Positions 34,042 through 42,276 of a DNA stretch of 43,909 nt are shown piece by piece (position 1 is the first letter of the stretch; every line of letters starts with the position of its first letter). Under the pieces are notes generated by a model. The model worked only from the letters and a program-made list of their open reading frames with translations. It was not told the DNA's origin and searched no databases. A program made the translations under genes and the position numbers. The stretch is from positions 1 to 43,909 of the forward strand of contig NZ_LFXL01000052.1 of the NCBI RefSeq assembly GCF_001270745.1, written 5' to 3'. The DNA is from Jiangella muralis (GTDB lineage Bacteria; Actinomycetota; Actinomycetes; Jiangellales; Jiangellaceae).

Positions 34042-34506
34042 TCAAACGAGCTTCACAGAGCACGGTCGTGGGCCCCCAGCATTCGAGGTCCAGGAGTAGA
34101 CTCTCAGTGACGCTTCGCCTGGCTCGATCCACTTATGTTCCTTCAAGATTGAGAACGTCTTCTTTCGTTCCCATGCGACGCGGTGTGGCTCGGTCTTCGG
34201 GTCCTCTAGGTCCGGCAGGCTGAAACGCAGACCGGTACCTGTCTGCCTCAAGTAGAAGTGTGAACTGCCGATGTTGGTCAGGTCTATTCGAGCGATCAAG
34301 AACCAGCGGCCCTCAATCTCGATCCATTTCGCCGACAGGTCCACAAGTGTACGCGGCTGGAATGTGCGTCCTTTTGCGAGCTTGTAATAGGCCCAGATGC
34401 CCGCCGCTGCGACGCCGACCGCTGTCAGTGCGCCCGCAACAATATCAACCCAGATGCTCGCAATCTCAATCTGGCTGAGCTTGTCCGCATCATCCGATCG
34501 CGACAT
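34042..34506 (-). CDS. Unknown membrane-anchored protein
   Basis: A 154-residue protein. One N-terminal transmembrane helix (IVAGALTAVGVAAAGIWAYY, about residues 23-42) is followed by a beta-rich domain (RTLVDLSAKWIEIEGRWFLI, then IDLTNIGSSHFYL). A short cytoplasmic tail precedes the helix. I do not recognise the family. Base use is less GC-rich than the chromosome average. It starts 15 bp after the DUF2188 gene on the same strand, so the two probably form one transcript. The ribosome site at ATG 34506 is weak, consistent with coupling. Confidence 0.6.
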   Translation of the reverse strand: MSRSDDADKLSQIEIASIWVDIVAGALTAVGVAAAGIWAYYKLAKGRTFQPRTLVDLSAKWIEIEGRWFLIARIDLTNIGSSHFYLRQTGTGLRFSLPDLEDPKTEPHRVAWERKKTFSILKEHKWIEPGEASLRVYSWTSNAGGPRPCSVKLV

Positions 34507-34521
34507 CGCCGAGCGACGATA

Positions 34522-34764
34522 TCATCGCTTGTCGCGAGGAGGGTTTGGGTCGTTTCCTGGTGCGATGGTGTCGGCGTCTCGGATCTTTCCTTCGCGGTTC
34601 TTAATCACCAATTCGCCACCGCCGCTGTGCTCTAGTATTTCTCGCGCACGTTCAATAGCCTCGGCCTGGGTTTGGTGTCTGCTGCTCGCGCGCGACGCGC
34701 CTGGAGCCTCTACCTTCCATCCTCCATCGCTGTGCGGCGCGACCTGCCGTTCGTTTCGTGCCAT
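34522..34764 (-). CDS. DUF2188 family protein
   Basis: An 80-residue protein with the DUF2188 pattern: GGWKVEAPGASRASSRHQTQ (dGGW..k..ga.rA....dTQ), then AEAIERAREILEHSGGGELV and IKNREGKIRDADTI. The biochemical role of the family is unknown; it is frequent in accessory regions. ATG 34764 is preceded by AGGGGG 5 bases upstream. It heads a minus-strand group with the membrane protein and possibly the 51-residue gene. Confidence 0.75.
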   Translation of the reverse strand: MARNERQVAPHSDGGWKVEAPGASRASSRHQTQAEAIERAREILEHSGGGELVIKNREGKIRDADTIAPGNDPNPPRDKR

Positions 34765-35306
34765 GTTGCCCCCCTTGCAGAGTTGGTGCTTGACCACAGC
34801 ACTCTAGATCCGTCCCCGGACAGAAGCATCGAGGACGAGTCGGAGGCACACCTGAGCGCGGATCATTCTGGGGTCGTCCTCATAGCTGCCGGTCGTTGGC
34901 TTGACGCGCAGAGCGGAGGCCAAAGGATGGCAGCTATGAGGGGGACGCCAACGACGGTGACTGTGTGCGCATGATCGAGCTGGTGTCGGCCGTGAAGGAG
35001 CCCGCCGGCCGACAGGCCCGGAATGGCCGCCAGGCCGCACGCCCGGAGGCCGGGCGGGCACGGCGCGCGCAGCGCGCCGCTTGATCTCGGAGAGGTCGAT
35101 CCGGCAGTTCACTGAGGTGGATCGCCCGGCCTCGCCGGGACGATCGTGGCTGTTGACCTGTTGAGCACCTGTGGCCCGCGTCGCGGTAGCCTGAAGTGTG
35201 TGTCGACGACCGGGGGGTGTGTGCGGGGGACCTTCCGCCCGGTCGCTGAACGTGCCATGATACGGCTCACCATGCTGATGAGCGTGCCAAGGGCGAAGGG
35301 GTTTCG
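34765..35306. other. Gene-free region with hairpin and promoter sequence
   Basis: About 540 bases without a believable gene. It contains the long-hairpin relative (34873-34946), a TTGACC/TTGAGC cluster near 35150-35165, and a TGATAC -10-like hexamer (35258-35263) about 44 bases before the first gene of the MBL module. No -35 at the right distance is evident. Confidence 0.5.
34873..34946. repeat. Long hairpin repeat, short divergent copy 4
   Basis: GTCCTCATAGCTGCC and GGCAGCTATGAGGGGGAC are inverted around a 38-nt interior. The edges match those of the copies at 243, 461 and 9824, including the GGCAGCTAT-AGGGGGAC block, but the interior is shortened. It sits at the upstream border of the three-gene MBL module. 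Confidence 0.55.
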
Positions 35307-36035
35307 GTGGTCGTCCCCAAGATAGCTCTCGAAGGTGCATCGGTTGTGGTCCGAGGTCAGTTTAACCCTGCCATGTTCTCCCCCGCCTGGTTCTTGATGA
35401 ATGGCCTAGTTGGGAAGGCGGAATACGAGGCGGCGGACGTCGAGGCTATCGTTGCGCCCGTAGCGTCTTTTCGCCTCGATTGGCTACAAGTTAACGTTCA
35501 GGCCGAGATGTTCCAGGTGCTGACCGATAAAACCGATGCCTACGAGTCTCTGAGAGACGTCGCGGTTGGCGCACTAGGAGCCCTTCCTGGGACGCCGATA
35601 AGCCAGCTCGGAATAAATCGGCAGGTTCACCTTGTCACTGAGAACGCCCATGAATGGCACGCAGTTGGCGACGCTCTTATTAGGAACGATGTGTGGGAAG
35701 GCGTGCTTACCCTCCCAGGTCTTGCAGACGTGACCACGTGGTCCGTAAGGCCGGACAAGTACGCGGGAAGAATACAGGTGCAAGTTCAGCCTTCCTCAAA
35801 GGTGGAGTTCGGAGTCTACATCGCCTACAACGATCACTATGATCTAACGATCGTTGAATCGCAGCCACAATCGCGTGATGAGTTCGGTACCCGCCCAAAC
35901 GCTGGCACGGGGACGCTCTCGGCGGAGAAGGTCTCGGTTGCAGTCGAGATTCTGTCGGGCGAGTGGGCAGAGTGCATGAAGCGCGCAGGGCAGGTTGTGG
36001 AACGCGTTGCTGCGCAAAAGGAGGGGGCGGCATGA
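35307..36035 (+). CDS. Unknown protein, first gene of the MBL module
   Basis: A 242-residue protein reminiscent of, but not clearly in, the TIGR04255 group of sporadically distributed proteins: VVVRGQFNPAMFSPAWF, then SFRLDWLQVNVQAEMFQVLT and SQLGINRQVHL. Probable beta-rich domain; no membrane segment. GTG 35307 is preceded by GAAGGGG 5 bases away. Its stop overlaps the next start (ATGA, 36032-36035). Codon use is less GC-rich than the chromosome average. The function is unknown. Tight coupling to the next two genes argues for a complex or pathway. Confidence 0.65.
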   Translation: MVVPKIALEGASVVVRGQFNPAMFSPAWFLMNGLVGKAEYEAADVEAIVAPVASFRLDWLQVNVQAEMFQVLTDKTDAYESLRDVAVGALGALPGTPISQLGINRQVHLVTENAHEWHAVGDALIRNDVWEGVLTLPGLADVTTWSVRPDKYAGRIQVQVQPSSKVEFGVYIAYNDHYDLTIVESQPQSRDEFGTRPNAGTGTLSAEKVSVAVEILSGEWAECMKRAGQVVERVAAQKEGAA

Positions 36036-36628
36036 GTCGGACCGGCACGCTTGGTGCCCAGCAGTTGGCGGGAACAACCAGTACGAGCGTCGGCGGGGCT
36101 GCTCGGCCGGCCTGGAGCCCTGATGTAGCAGAGCTAATACGGCGCTATGTGCAGGCGACCAGCGAGAGCGATACGACACCGATCTCCAGTGTGGACCCTG
36201 CAAGATCGCCTACTGCTGTGGACCTGACCAGTCCTGGAGAACTCGGAGAAGCGGCGACTGTTGCGCCTGCGCAACCGGCGCGGCGCTTCGAACTTACGCC
36301 TGTCCTGGGGCTAAAGAAGTGGCTGGGTCGGGTGCTAGAAATCGATGGGCCAATCTTTACTGCGGAACTGGTACCGCTCGACCCTGTCGACGGACCGGCT
36401 GTATGCGCTGATTTTGAGCTTCAGCTGTTATCGCCTGACGAGGCTGAGGTCCGATCGGGCGACACCTTCTATTTGACTGTTCGAACGGTCGAAGAGGGCG
36501 CGGGGCGCAGAACTACGACCTCAAGTCTCCGGCTGAGGCGGCTTGGACGCTGGACCGAGAGTGATATCGAGCAGGTTAGGGCGCGAGCACGCCGCAAGCT
36601 AGCGCGGTTCAGCCAGTATGTTGACTGA
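36032..36628 (+). CDS. Unknown protein, middle gene of the MBL module
   Basis: A 198-residue protein. The first 85 residues are low in complexity, rich in Ser/Thr/Ala, and probably disordered. The C-terminal part has a small beta domain (LKKWLGRVLEIDGPIFTAEL, then SGDTFYLTVRTVEEGAG and SLRLRRLGRWTESDIEQV) and a terminal basic helix. I recall similar beta-barrel-like proteins in accessory operons, but know no function. It overlaps the first gene by 4 bp and the MBL gene by 11 bp (36618-36628), so all three are translationally coupled. Confidence 0.65.
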   Translation: MSRTGTLGAQQLAGTTSTSVGGAARPAWSPDVAELIRRYVQATSESDTTPISSVDPARSPTAVDLTSPGELGEAATVAPAQPARRFELTPVLGLKKWLGRVLEIDGPIFTAELVPLDPVDGPAVCADFELQLLSPDEAEVRSGDTFYLTVRTVEEGAGRRTTTSSLRLRRLGRWTESDIEQVRARARRKLARFSQYVD

Positions 36629-37718
36629 TCCGCCTGCTGAAGACGAGTTCGAGGTTTCGATTTTTGGTCCCGGGAAGGGTGAATCAATCGCGGTCCATCT
36701 CGGAAGGAACGAGTGGATCATAGTTGATTCTTGCATTGATCAGGCGGACGGTTCGAATCCGGTCGCAACTTATCTGGGCCAAATTGGTGTGGACCTGGCT
36801 ACGCAAGTTCGCTTAGTTGTTGCAACCCATGCGCACGATGATCATTTCGCTGGAATAGCCGAATTGTTCCGCGCTTGTTCCGCCGCCAGATTCGTGTGCT
36901 CCTCGGCAGTGACATCGGAAGAGTTCTTTGCTCTAACGGAGATTGACGTAGAGCTTGAGAAGGTGATGCGCGCAAGTGCCTTGGCTGAATATCGTAAAGT
37001 CATTCGTTATGTCGAGGATCGGGGTCGCTCCTCGAATGGGCTGAGGCCAATGATACGTGCGTCCAATCAAAGAGTACTTCTCAGCCGGACGTCATCGGAG
37101 CTAGCGGCGAAGGTGACGGCTCTGTCGCCCTCCGATGAGGCGGTAACGCGGGCGTTGCGGACTCTTGCACGCGGTGCTGCGTCGAGTGGCGATCTCCGTC
37201 GGCTGCCGACCCGCGACCCGAATGAGTTGGCTATCGCGATTTGGGTTGAGGTCGGAGAATGCGCCGCGCTCCTGGGGGCGGACCTACTAACCGGCCCCGC
37301 TGGCTGCGGCTGGGGCGCCGTGCTTGCGGAGTTCGTTCCAGACTTTCCGGCTTCGCTATTCAAGGTGCCGCACCACGGCTCGCCTAACGCTCATCACGAT
37401 GATGTTTGGGCTACATTACTGGATGGTGCACCGGTCGCATTGCTGGCCCCTTATCGAGCTGGCCGGACTCCCCGGCCTTCGGATGCTGATCGGCAGCGAA
37501 TCTGCGGGCTAACTGAGCGAGCATTTATCACGGCGTCGCCGGAGATGCCCAAGCCGAGGCGGGCGGTTAAGACAATGGCGGCTGCCCTTGGGACGCTTCC
37601 CGCGCGTATTCATGAGCCTTGGGGTCGTTCTGGTCACGTGCGCGCTCGGTTCGGTGCGCGCGATGCTCGCTGGCGTGTGGAGTTGTCGGACATCGCCCGC
37701 CCTCTGTGTGGGACGTAG
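36618..37718 (+). CDS. ComEC-like metallo-beta-lactamase-fold hydrolase
   Basis: A 366-residue MBL-fold protein. The metal-binding motif THAHDDHFAG lies at residues 70-79. LLGADLLTG (a likely bridging Asp) and LFKVPHHGSPNAHHDD follow, the order found in the hydrolase domain of ComEC. There is no signal peptide or membrane helix, so it is a free cytoplasmic enzyme, perhaps a nuclease or phosphodiesterase. The start is ATG 36618, overlapping the previous gene. Its stop (37716-37718) is followed about 12 bp later by an integrase remnant, so the module sits at an element boundary. Substrate and role are unknown; defence is a hypothesis. Confidence 0.75.
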   Translation: MLTDPPAEDEFEVSIFGPGKGESIAVHLGRNEWIIVDSCIDQADGSNPVATYLGQIGVDLATQVRLVVATHAHDDHFAGIAELFRACSAARFVCSSAVTSEEFFALTEIDVELEKVMRASALAEYRKVIRYVEDRGRSSNGLRPMIRASNQRVLLSRTSSELAAKVTALSPSDEAVTRALRTLARGAASSGDLRRLPTRDPNELAIAIWVEVGECAALLGADLLTGPAGCGWGAVLAEFVPDFPASLFKVPHHGSPNAHHDDVWATLLDGAPVALLAPYRAGRTPRPSDADRQRICGLTERAFITASPEMPKPRRAVKTMAAALGTLPARIHEPWGRSGHVRARFGARDARWRVELSDIARPLCGT

Positions 37719-37730
37719 TCGCGCCTACAA

Positions 37731-38315
37731 GGTTCGGTCAGCCTCGGCGCGGCGATCCTGGCCATCTCGCCCGACGACATCGACCGTGCGGCGCAGGTGG
37801 CGCTGATCCAGCGGCAGCTCAAGACGGTCAACGGGGTCCAGATGTTCGCGCTCCCGAAGGGCGGCAAGACGCGCACGGTCCCGGTGTCGGGTGGGCTGTT
37901 GGAGGTTCTGGACGAGTACGGCGAGATGTTCCCGCCGGTCGAGGTGAAGCTGCCCTGGCGCATCCCCGACGGGGAGCAGGTGGTGGCCCGGCTGATGGTG
38001 ACCGGCGAGAACGGTCGTCTGTACTCCGGGGACCTGTTCACGAAGGTGGTGTGGCAGAACGCGTTCAAGGCGGCGGCGCTGACGTACCGCCCTCGGACCG
38101 ACGGCATGCACGAACTCAGGCACTTCTACGCCTCGACGTTGCTCGCCCGCGGAGTGTCGATCAAGGAGCTGGCCGAGTACCTGGGGCACGCCGACGCCGG
38201 TTTCACGTTGCGGACCTACACCCACCTGGTTCCGTCCAGCCACGAGCGGGCACGACAGGCCGTCGATGCCGTGTTCGGGCCCGAAAGTGACGGCCCAGAG
38301 ACGGCCCGATCATGA
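37731..38315 (+). pseudogene. Tyrosine recombinase, N-terminally truncated
   Basis: The C-terminal catalytic half of a phage-type integrase. GGKTRTVPVSGG, then HELRHFYASTLLARGVSIKE, GHADAG and TLRTYTHLV supply the box II H-x-x-R, the His and the Tyr nucleophile. Homology starts abruptly near 37731, in the same frame as the preceding MBL gene's stop. The N-terminal DNA-binding domain and first catalytic Arg are missing and are not elsewhere in the window. A GTG at 37797 could give a 172-residue protein, but it would be inactive. It marks a decayed integrated element. Confidence 0.75.
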
Positions 38316-38341
38316 AAACCGGCCTTCGACGCGCTCCTGGG

Positions 38342-39511
38342 CTAGAAGCTCACAACCCCTTTGAGCAGCTGTCTTGCCATGACCATGCGCTGGATCTGGT
38401 TGGTGCCTTCGTAGATCTGGGTGATCTTGGCGTCGCGCATCATCCGCTCGACCGGGTAGTCGCGGGTGTAGCCGTAGCCGCCGAAGAGCTGGACGGCGTC
38501 GGTCGTCACGGCCATGGCGACGTCGGAGGCGAAGCATTTGGCGGCGGCGCCGAGGAAGCTCAGCATGGGCTCGTCGCGCTCTGACGCCGCCGCCGCGCGG
38601 TAGACCATCTGGCGGGCGGCCTCGGTCTTCATGGCCATGTCGGCGAGCATGAACTGGACGCCCTGGAAGTCGGCGATGGGACGGCCGAACTGCTGGCGCT
38701 CCTGGACGTAGGCCGTAGCGGCCGCGACGGCGCCGGCGGCGATGCCGACCGCTTGGGCGCCGATGGTGACGCGGGTGTGGTCGAGCGTGCGCAGGGCGAT
38801 CTTCAGGCCCTGGCCGAGGTCGCCGACGACGCGGTCGGCGGGGATCCAGCAGTTGTCGAAGAGCAGTTCGCGGGTCGGCGAGCCCTTGATGCCGAGCTTG
38901 CGCTCGGGCGCGCCGTAGGAGAAGCCGTCGTCGGTGGACTCGACGACAAAGGCGGTGATGCCGCGGGACCCGGCGTCGGGGTCGGTGACGGCCATGACCG
39001 TGTAGTATTGCGACACCCCGGCGTTGGTGATCCACGACTTCTGGCCCGACAGCCGGAAACCGTCTCCATCGGGGACCGCGCGGGTCGTCATGGACGCGGT
39101 GTCGGAGCCGGCCTCGCGCTCGGACAGCCCGTAGGAGAACATCGCCTCGCCCGCGGCGACGGGCGGCAGGTACTTCTCCTTGACGGCGGGCGACGCGGCC
39201 AGCAGCAGCGGCATGGTGCCCAGCTTGTTGACCGCCGGGATGAGCGACGACGACGCGCAGGCGCGGGCGATCTCCTCGATGACGATGCAGGTGGCCAGCG
39301 CATCGGCGCCGGCGCCGCCGTACTGCTCGGGGATGTGCGGCGCGTGGAAGTCGGCCGAGCGGAGCGCGTCGTACGAGGCCTGCGGGAACGTGGCGGTCTC
39401 GTCGGCCTCCGCGGCGTGCGGCGCCACCTTGTCGGTGCACAGCTCGCGCACCGCGGACCGGATCGCCTCGTGCTCGTCGCTGAGCCGGTACAGGTCGAAG
39501 TCGGCATCCAT
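38342..39511 (-). CDS. Acyl-CoA dehydrogenase
   Basis: A 389-residue flavoenzyme oxidising acyl-CoA to enoyl-Co[17 protein letters not shown] and the FAD/acyl region [17 protein letters not shown] are conserved. [20 protein letters not shown] and [19 protein letters not shown] carry the catalytic base Glu and C-terminal signature. The length is standard. The start is ATG 39511. It is convergent with the integrase remnant (26-bp gap) and divergent from the UDP-glucose dehydrogenase gene. Chain-length preference cannot be deduced. Confidence 0.93.
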   Translation of the reverse strand: MDADFDLYRLSDEHEAIRSAVRELCTDKVAPHAAEADETATFPQASYDALRSADFHAPHIPEQYGGAGADALATCIVIEEIARACASSSLIPAVNKLGTMPLLLAASPAVKEKYLPPVAAGEAMFSYGLSEREAGSDTASMTTRAVPDGDGFRLSGQKSWITNAGVSQYYTVMAVTDPDAGSRGITAFVVESTDDGFSYGAPERKLGIKGSPTRELLFDNCWIPADRVVGDLGQGLKIALRTLDHTRVTIGAQAVGIAAGAVAAATAYVQERQQFGRPIADFQGVQFMLADMAMKTEAARQMVYRAAAASERDEPMLSFLGAAAKCFASDVAMAVTTDAVQLFGGYGYTRDYPVERMMRDAKITQIYEGTNQIQRMVMARQLLKGVVSF

Positions 39512-39622
39512 CCTCCGATGCTACTCGCCAGTAGGGTCGGTACCGCAAGTGCGGCATGGCGACGCCCGGCAGCGGCTTGTAGATTCGACACGACGAATCG
39601 GCCAGAACGGGTGGGATTGATC

Positions 39623-40939
39623 GTGACCATGCGCATCTCCGTCATCGGCACCGGCTACCTGGGCGCCGTCCACGCCGTCGGCATGGCCGAGCTGGGCTAC
39701 ACCGTCGTCGGCATCGACGTCGACGCGGAGAAGGTCGCGGCGCTGGGCCGGGGCGAGGCCCCGTTCTACGAGCCCGGGCTGGACGAGCTGCTGGCCAAGC
39801 ACTCCGGCACCGGACGCCTGACGTTCACCACCGACTTCGCCGCGGCCGCCGGCGCCGAAGTCCACTTCGTCTGCGTCGGCACCCCGCAGCGTCGCGACGG
39901 CCTGGCCGCCGACATGCGCTACGTCGAGGCGGCCGTCGACACCCTCGCGCCGTACCTCGACAGCGCCTGCCTGGTGGTGGGGAAGTCGACGGTGCCGGTG
40001 GGCACCGCCGCGGCGCTCGCCGACCGGCTGGCCAAGACGGCGCCGGTCGGCGCCGGCGCCGAGCTGGCGTGGAACCCGGAGTTCCTGCGCGAGGGGTTCG
40101 CCGTCGAGGACACCCTGCACCCCGACCGCCTGGTCTTCGGTGTCACGTCCGCCGAGTCCGAGCGGAAGCTGCGCGAGGTCTACGCCCGCACCATCGCCGA
40201 CGGCACGCCGGTCATCGTCACCGACCTGCCCACGGCCGAGCTGGTGAAGGTGTCCGCGAACGCCTTCCTGGCCACCAAGATCTCGTTCATCAACGCCATG
40301 GCCGAGATCGCCGAGGTGGCCGGCGCCGATGTCACCAAGCTGGCCGACGCCATCGGGCACGACGCCCGCATCGGCCGGAAGTTCCTGAACGCCGGCATCG
40401 GCTTCGGCGGCGGTTGCCTGCCGAAGGACATCCGCGCGTTCATGGCCCGGGCCGGCGAGCTGGGCGCGTCGCACTCGCTGGCCTTCCTCGCCGAGGTCGA
40501 CGCCATCAACCTGCGCCGCCGCCAGTACGTCGTCGACCTCACCCGCGACCTCGTCGGCGGCAGCGTCGCCAACCGCCGCATCGCGGTGCTGGGCGCCGCG
40601 TTCAAGCCGCACTCCGACGACGTCCGCGACTCGCCCGCGCTGAACATCGCCGGCCAGCTGCACCTGCAGGGTGCCCGGGTGTCCGTCTACGACCCGAAGG
40701 CCACCGCCAACGCCCGCAAGGTCTTCCCGACGCTGCCCTACGCCGACTCCGCCGTCGAGGCCTGCCGCGACGCCAGCGTCGTCCTGCACCTCACCGAGTG
40801 GCAGGAGTTCCGCGAGCTCGACCCCGCGGAGCTGGCCGGCATCGTCGAGACCCCGGTCGTCATCGACGGCCGCAACTGCCTCGACGCCGACGCCTGGCGG
40901 GCGGCCGGCTGGACCTACCGGGGCCTCGGCCGCCCCTGA
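39623..40939 (+). CDS. UDP-glucose 6-dehydrogenase
   Basis: A 438-residue NAD-dependent enzyme making UDP-glucuronate from UDP-glucose. The Rossmann motif ISVIGTGYLGAVHAVGMAEL is at the N-terminus, followed by VGKSTVPVGTA and WNPEFLREGFAVED. The catalytic cysteine is in GIGFGGGCLPKDIRAF and the C-terminal NAD domain in VLGAAFKPHSDDVRDSP. The start is GTG 39623; ATG 39629 is equally possible, and the long upstream open frame is a shadow of the dehydrogenase gene. It precedes a convergent LCP gene, consistent with cell-surface polymer synthesis, though the two are not co-transcribed. Confidence 0.92.
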   Translation: MTMRISVIGTGYLGAVHAVGMAELGYTVVGIDVDAEKVAALGRGEAPFYEPGLDELLAKHSGTGRLTFTTDFAAAAGAEVHFVCVGTPQRRDGLAADMRYVEAAVDTLAPYLDSACLVVGKSTVPVGTAAALADRLAKTAPVGAGAELAWNPEFLREGFAVEDTLHPDRLVFGVTSAESERKLREVYARTIADGTPVIVTDLPTAELVKVSANAFLATKISFINAMAEIAEVAGADVTKLADAIGHDARIGRKFLNAGIGFGGGCLPKDIRAFMARAGELGASHSLAFLAEVDAINLRRRQYVVDLTRDLVGGSVANRRIAVLGAAFKPHSDDVRDSPALNIAGQLHLQGARVSVYDPKATANARKVFPTLPYADSAVEACRDASVVLHLTEWQEFRELDPAELAGIVETPVVIDGRNCLDADAWRAAGWTYRGLGRP

Positions 40940-40954
40940 CCCAGCCCCGCGGGG

Positions 40955-42223
40955 TTACGGCTGGGCGTCGAGGACGGACTGGGGGACGGCGTCGCCGTTC
41001 TGCAGTGCGGTCCACAGCTCGCCGGAGAGCTCGGCGTCCCAGGTGACGGTGTTGCCGATCTCGCCCAGCGGGACGGTGATGGTGTCGCCGGAGCCGCCGG
41101 AGACCGAACCGATGCCGCGGGCGAACGCGAACATGTCCATCGGGCCGGTGTCCTCGTCGAGCACCAGGGCGTCCCCGCCGGCCAGCATGGTCCGCGTCAG
41201 CTCGATCGGGTTGACCAGCGTGCCGGGGGAGAGCGCCTTGTCGGAGATGGCCGAGATCAGCTCGCGCTGCCGCTGCACCCGGCCGATGTCGGACGTCGGG
41301 TCGAAGTGCCGGGCGCGGGCGTAGCCGAGCGCGTCGGGGCCCTGCAGCGTCTGGCAGCCGGCCGGGAGGTCGATGTGCGCCTGCTCGTCCTGCACGGGAT
41401 CGTCGAGACAGATCTCGACGCCGCCGAGCGCGTCGACGATGCCGGCGAAGCCGCCGAAGCCGATCTGCACGTAGTCGTCGATGGCGACGCCGGTGGCCGC
41501 CTCGATCGTCTCGACCAGCAGTGGCGCGCCGCCGAATGCGAACGCGGCGTTGATGCGGTTCTCGCCGTGGCCGGGGATGTCGACGACGGAGTCGCGCGGG
41601 AGGCTGATCAGCGCGTTGCGCTCGCCGCCGCCGGGGACGCTCAGCAGCATGATGGTGTCGGTGCGCTGGCCCTCGGTGCTGCCGGTGCCCAGCTCGCTCT
41701 GCTCCTCGTCGGAGAGGTCCTCGCGGCTGTCCGAGCCGACCAGCAGGAACACCCGGCCCTCGGAGGTGGCCGAGCCGTGGTCGGACGGAATGGCGTCGAC
41801 CTTCTCGATGCGGCCCCACACGTACCAGAGCAGCGCGCCGAGCGCGATCAGGACGACCAGCCAGAACGACAGGAACCAGCGGAGGAAGCGGACGAAGCCG
41901 GAGCGCTTCTTCTTCGGCCGGCCGGGCGGTTCGGCGCCTTCGCGGCGACGACGGGTGGGCGGCGGCGCCGCGGGGGGCGCGCCGGCGCCGTCGGTGTCGG
42001 CCGGGCCGTACGCGTCGGCCGGCATGACGCTGGTGCCGCTCGGCACCGCTGCGGCCGGCGCCGGGCCGGGCCCGGGCTCGTCCTGCGGGCTGTGGGCCAC
42101 GCCGCCGCGATAGGAGACGCCGGGGACGTGGCCGGCTTGGTACTCGGTGACCTTGACCTCGGTCCCCCGGGCACCGCCGTCAGCCCCGTATGCCGCCATG
42201 CCTGCCTCGCCGTCTGGTCGCAT
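40955..42223 (-). CDS. LytR-CpsA-Psr (LCP) family glycopolymer transferase
   Basis: A 422-residue membrane protein. A proline-rich cytoplasmic N-terminus of about 110 residues ends in the basic stretch GRPKKKRSG and is followed by one transmembrane helix (about 115-136). The extracellular LCP domain has VGSDSRED, TDTIMLLSVPGG, ISLPRDSVVD, ENRINAAFAFGG and IGRVQRQRELI with the conserved Asp and Arg residues. It transfers lipid-linked glycopolymers to peptidoglycan. I start at ATG 42223; ATG 42199 is in frame and possible. It is convergent with the UDP-glucose dehydrogenase gene. Confidence 0.9.
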   Translation of the reverse strand: MRPDGEAGMAAYGADGGARGTEVKVTEYQAGHVPGVSYRGGVAHSPQDEPGPGPAPAAAVPSGTSVMPADAYGPADTDGAGAPPAAPPPTRRRREGAEPPGRPKKKRSGFVRFLRWFLSFWLVVLIALGALLWYVWGRIEKVDAIPSDHGSATSEGRVFLLVGSDSREDLSDEEQSELGTGSTEGQRTDTIMLLSVPGGGERNALISLPRDSVVDIPGHGENRINAAFAFGGAPLLVETIEAATGVAIDDYVQIGFGGFAGIVDALGGVEICLDDPVQDEQAHIDLPAGCQTLQGPDALGYARARHFDPTSDIGRVQRQRELISAISDKALSPGTLVNPIELTRTMLAGGDALVLDEDTGPMDMFAFARGIGSVSGGSGDTITVPLGEIGNTVTWDAELSGELWTALQNGDAVPQSVLDAQP

Positions 42224-42276
42224 CACGCTCGACCATACCGTCGCCGGACAGCTCTGTAACCTGCCGATCTCGCGTG

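Noticed and set aside
33797-34132. 111-codon minus-strand frame overlapping the membrane protein gene
   Set aside because: The 51-residue frame inside this interval has the better start and codon pattern; this one reads as a shadow.
38753-39622. Long N-terminal extension of UDP-glucose dehydrogenase
   Set aside because: It is antisense to the acyl-CoA dehydrogenase gene; the Rossmann motif starts right after GTG 39623/ATG 39629.
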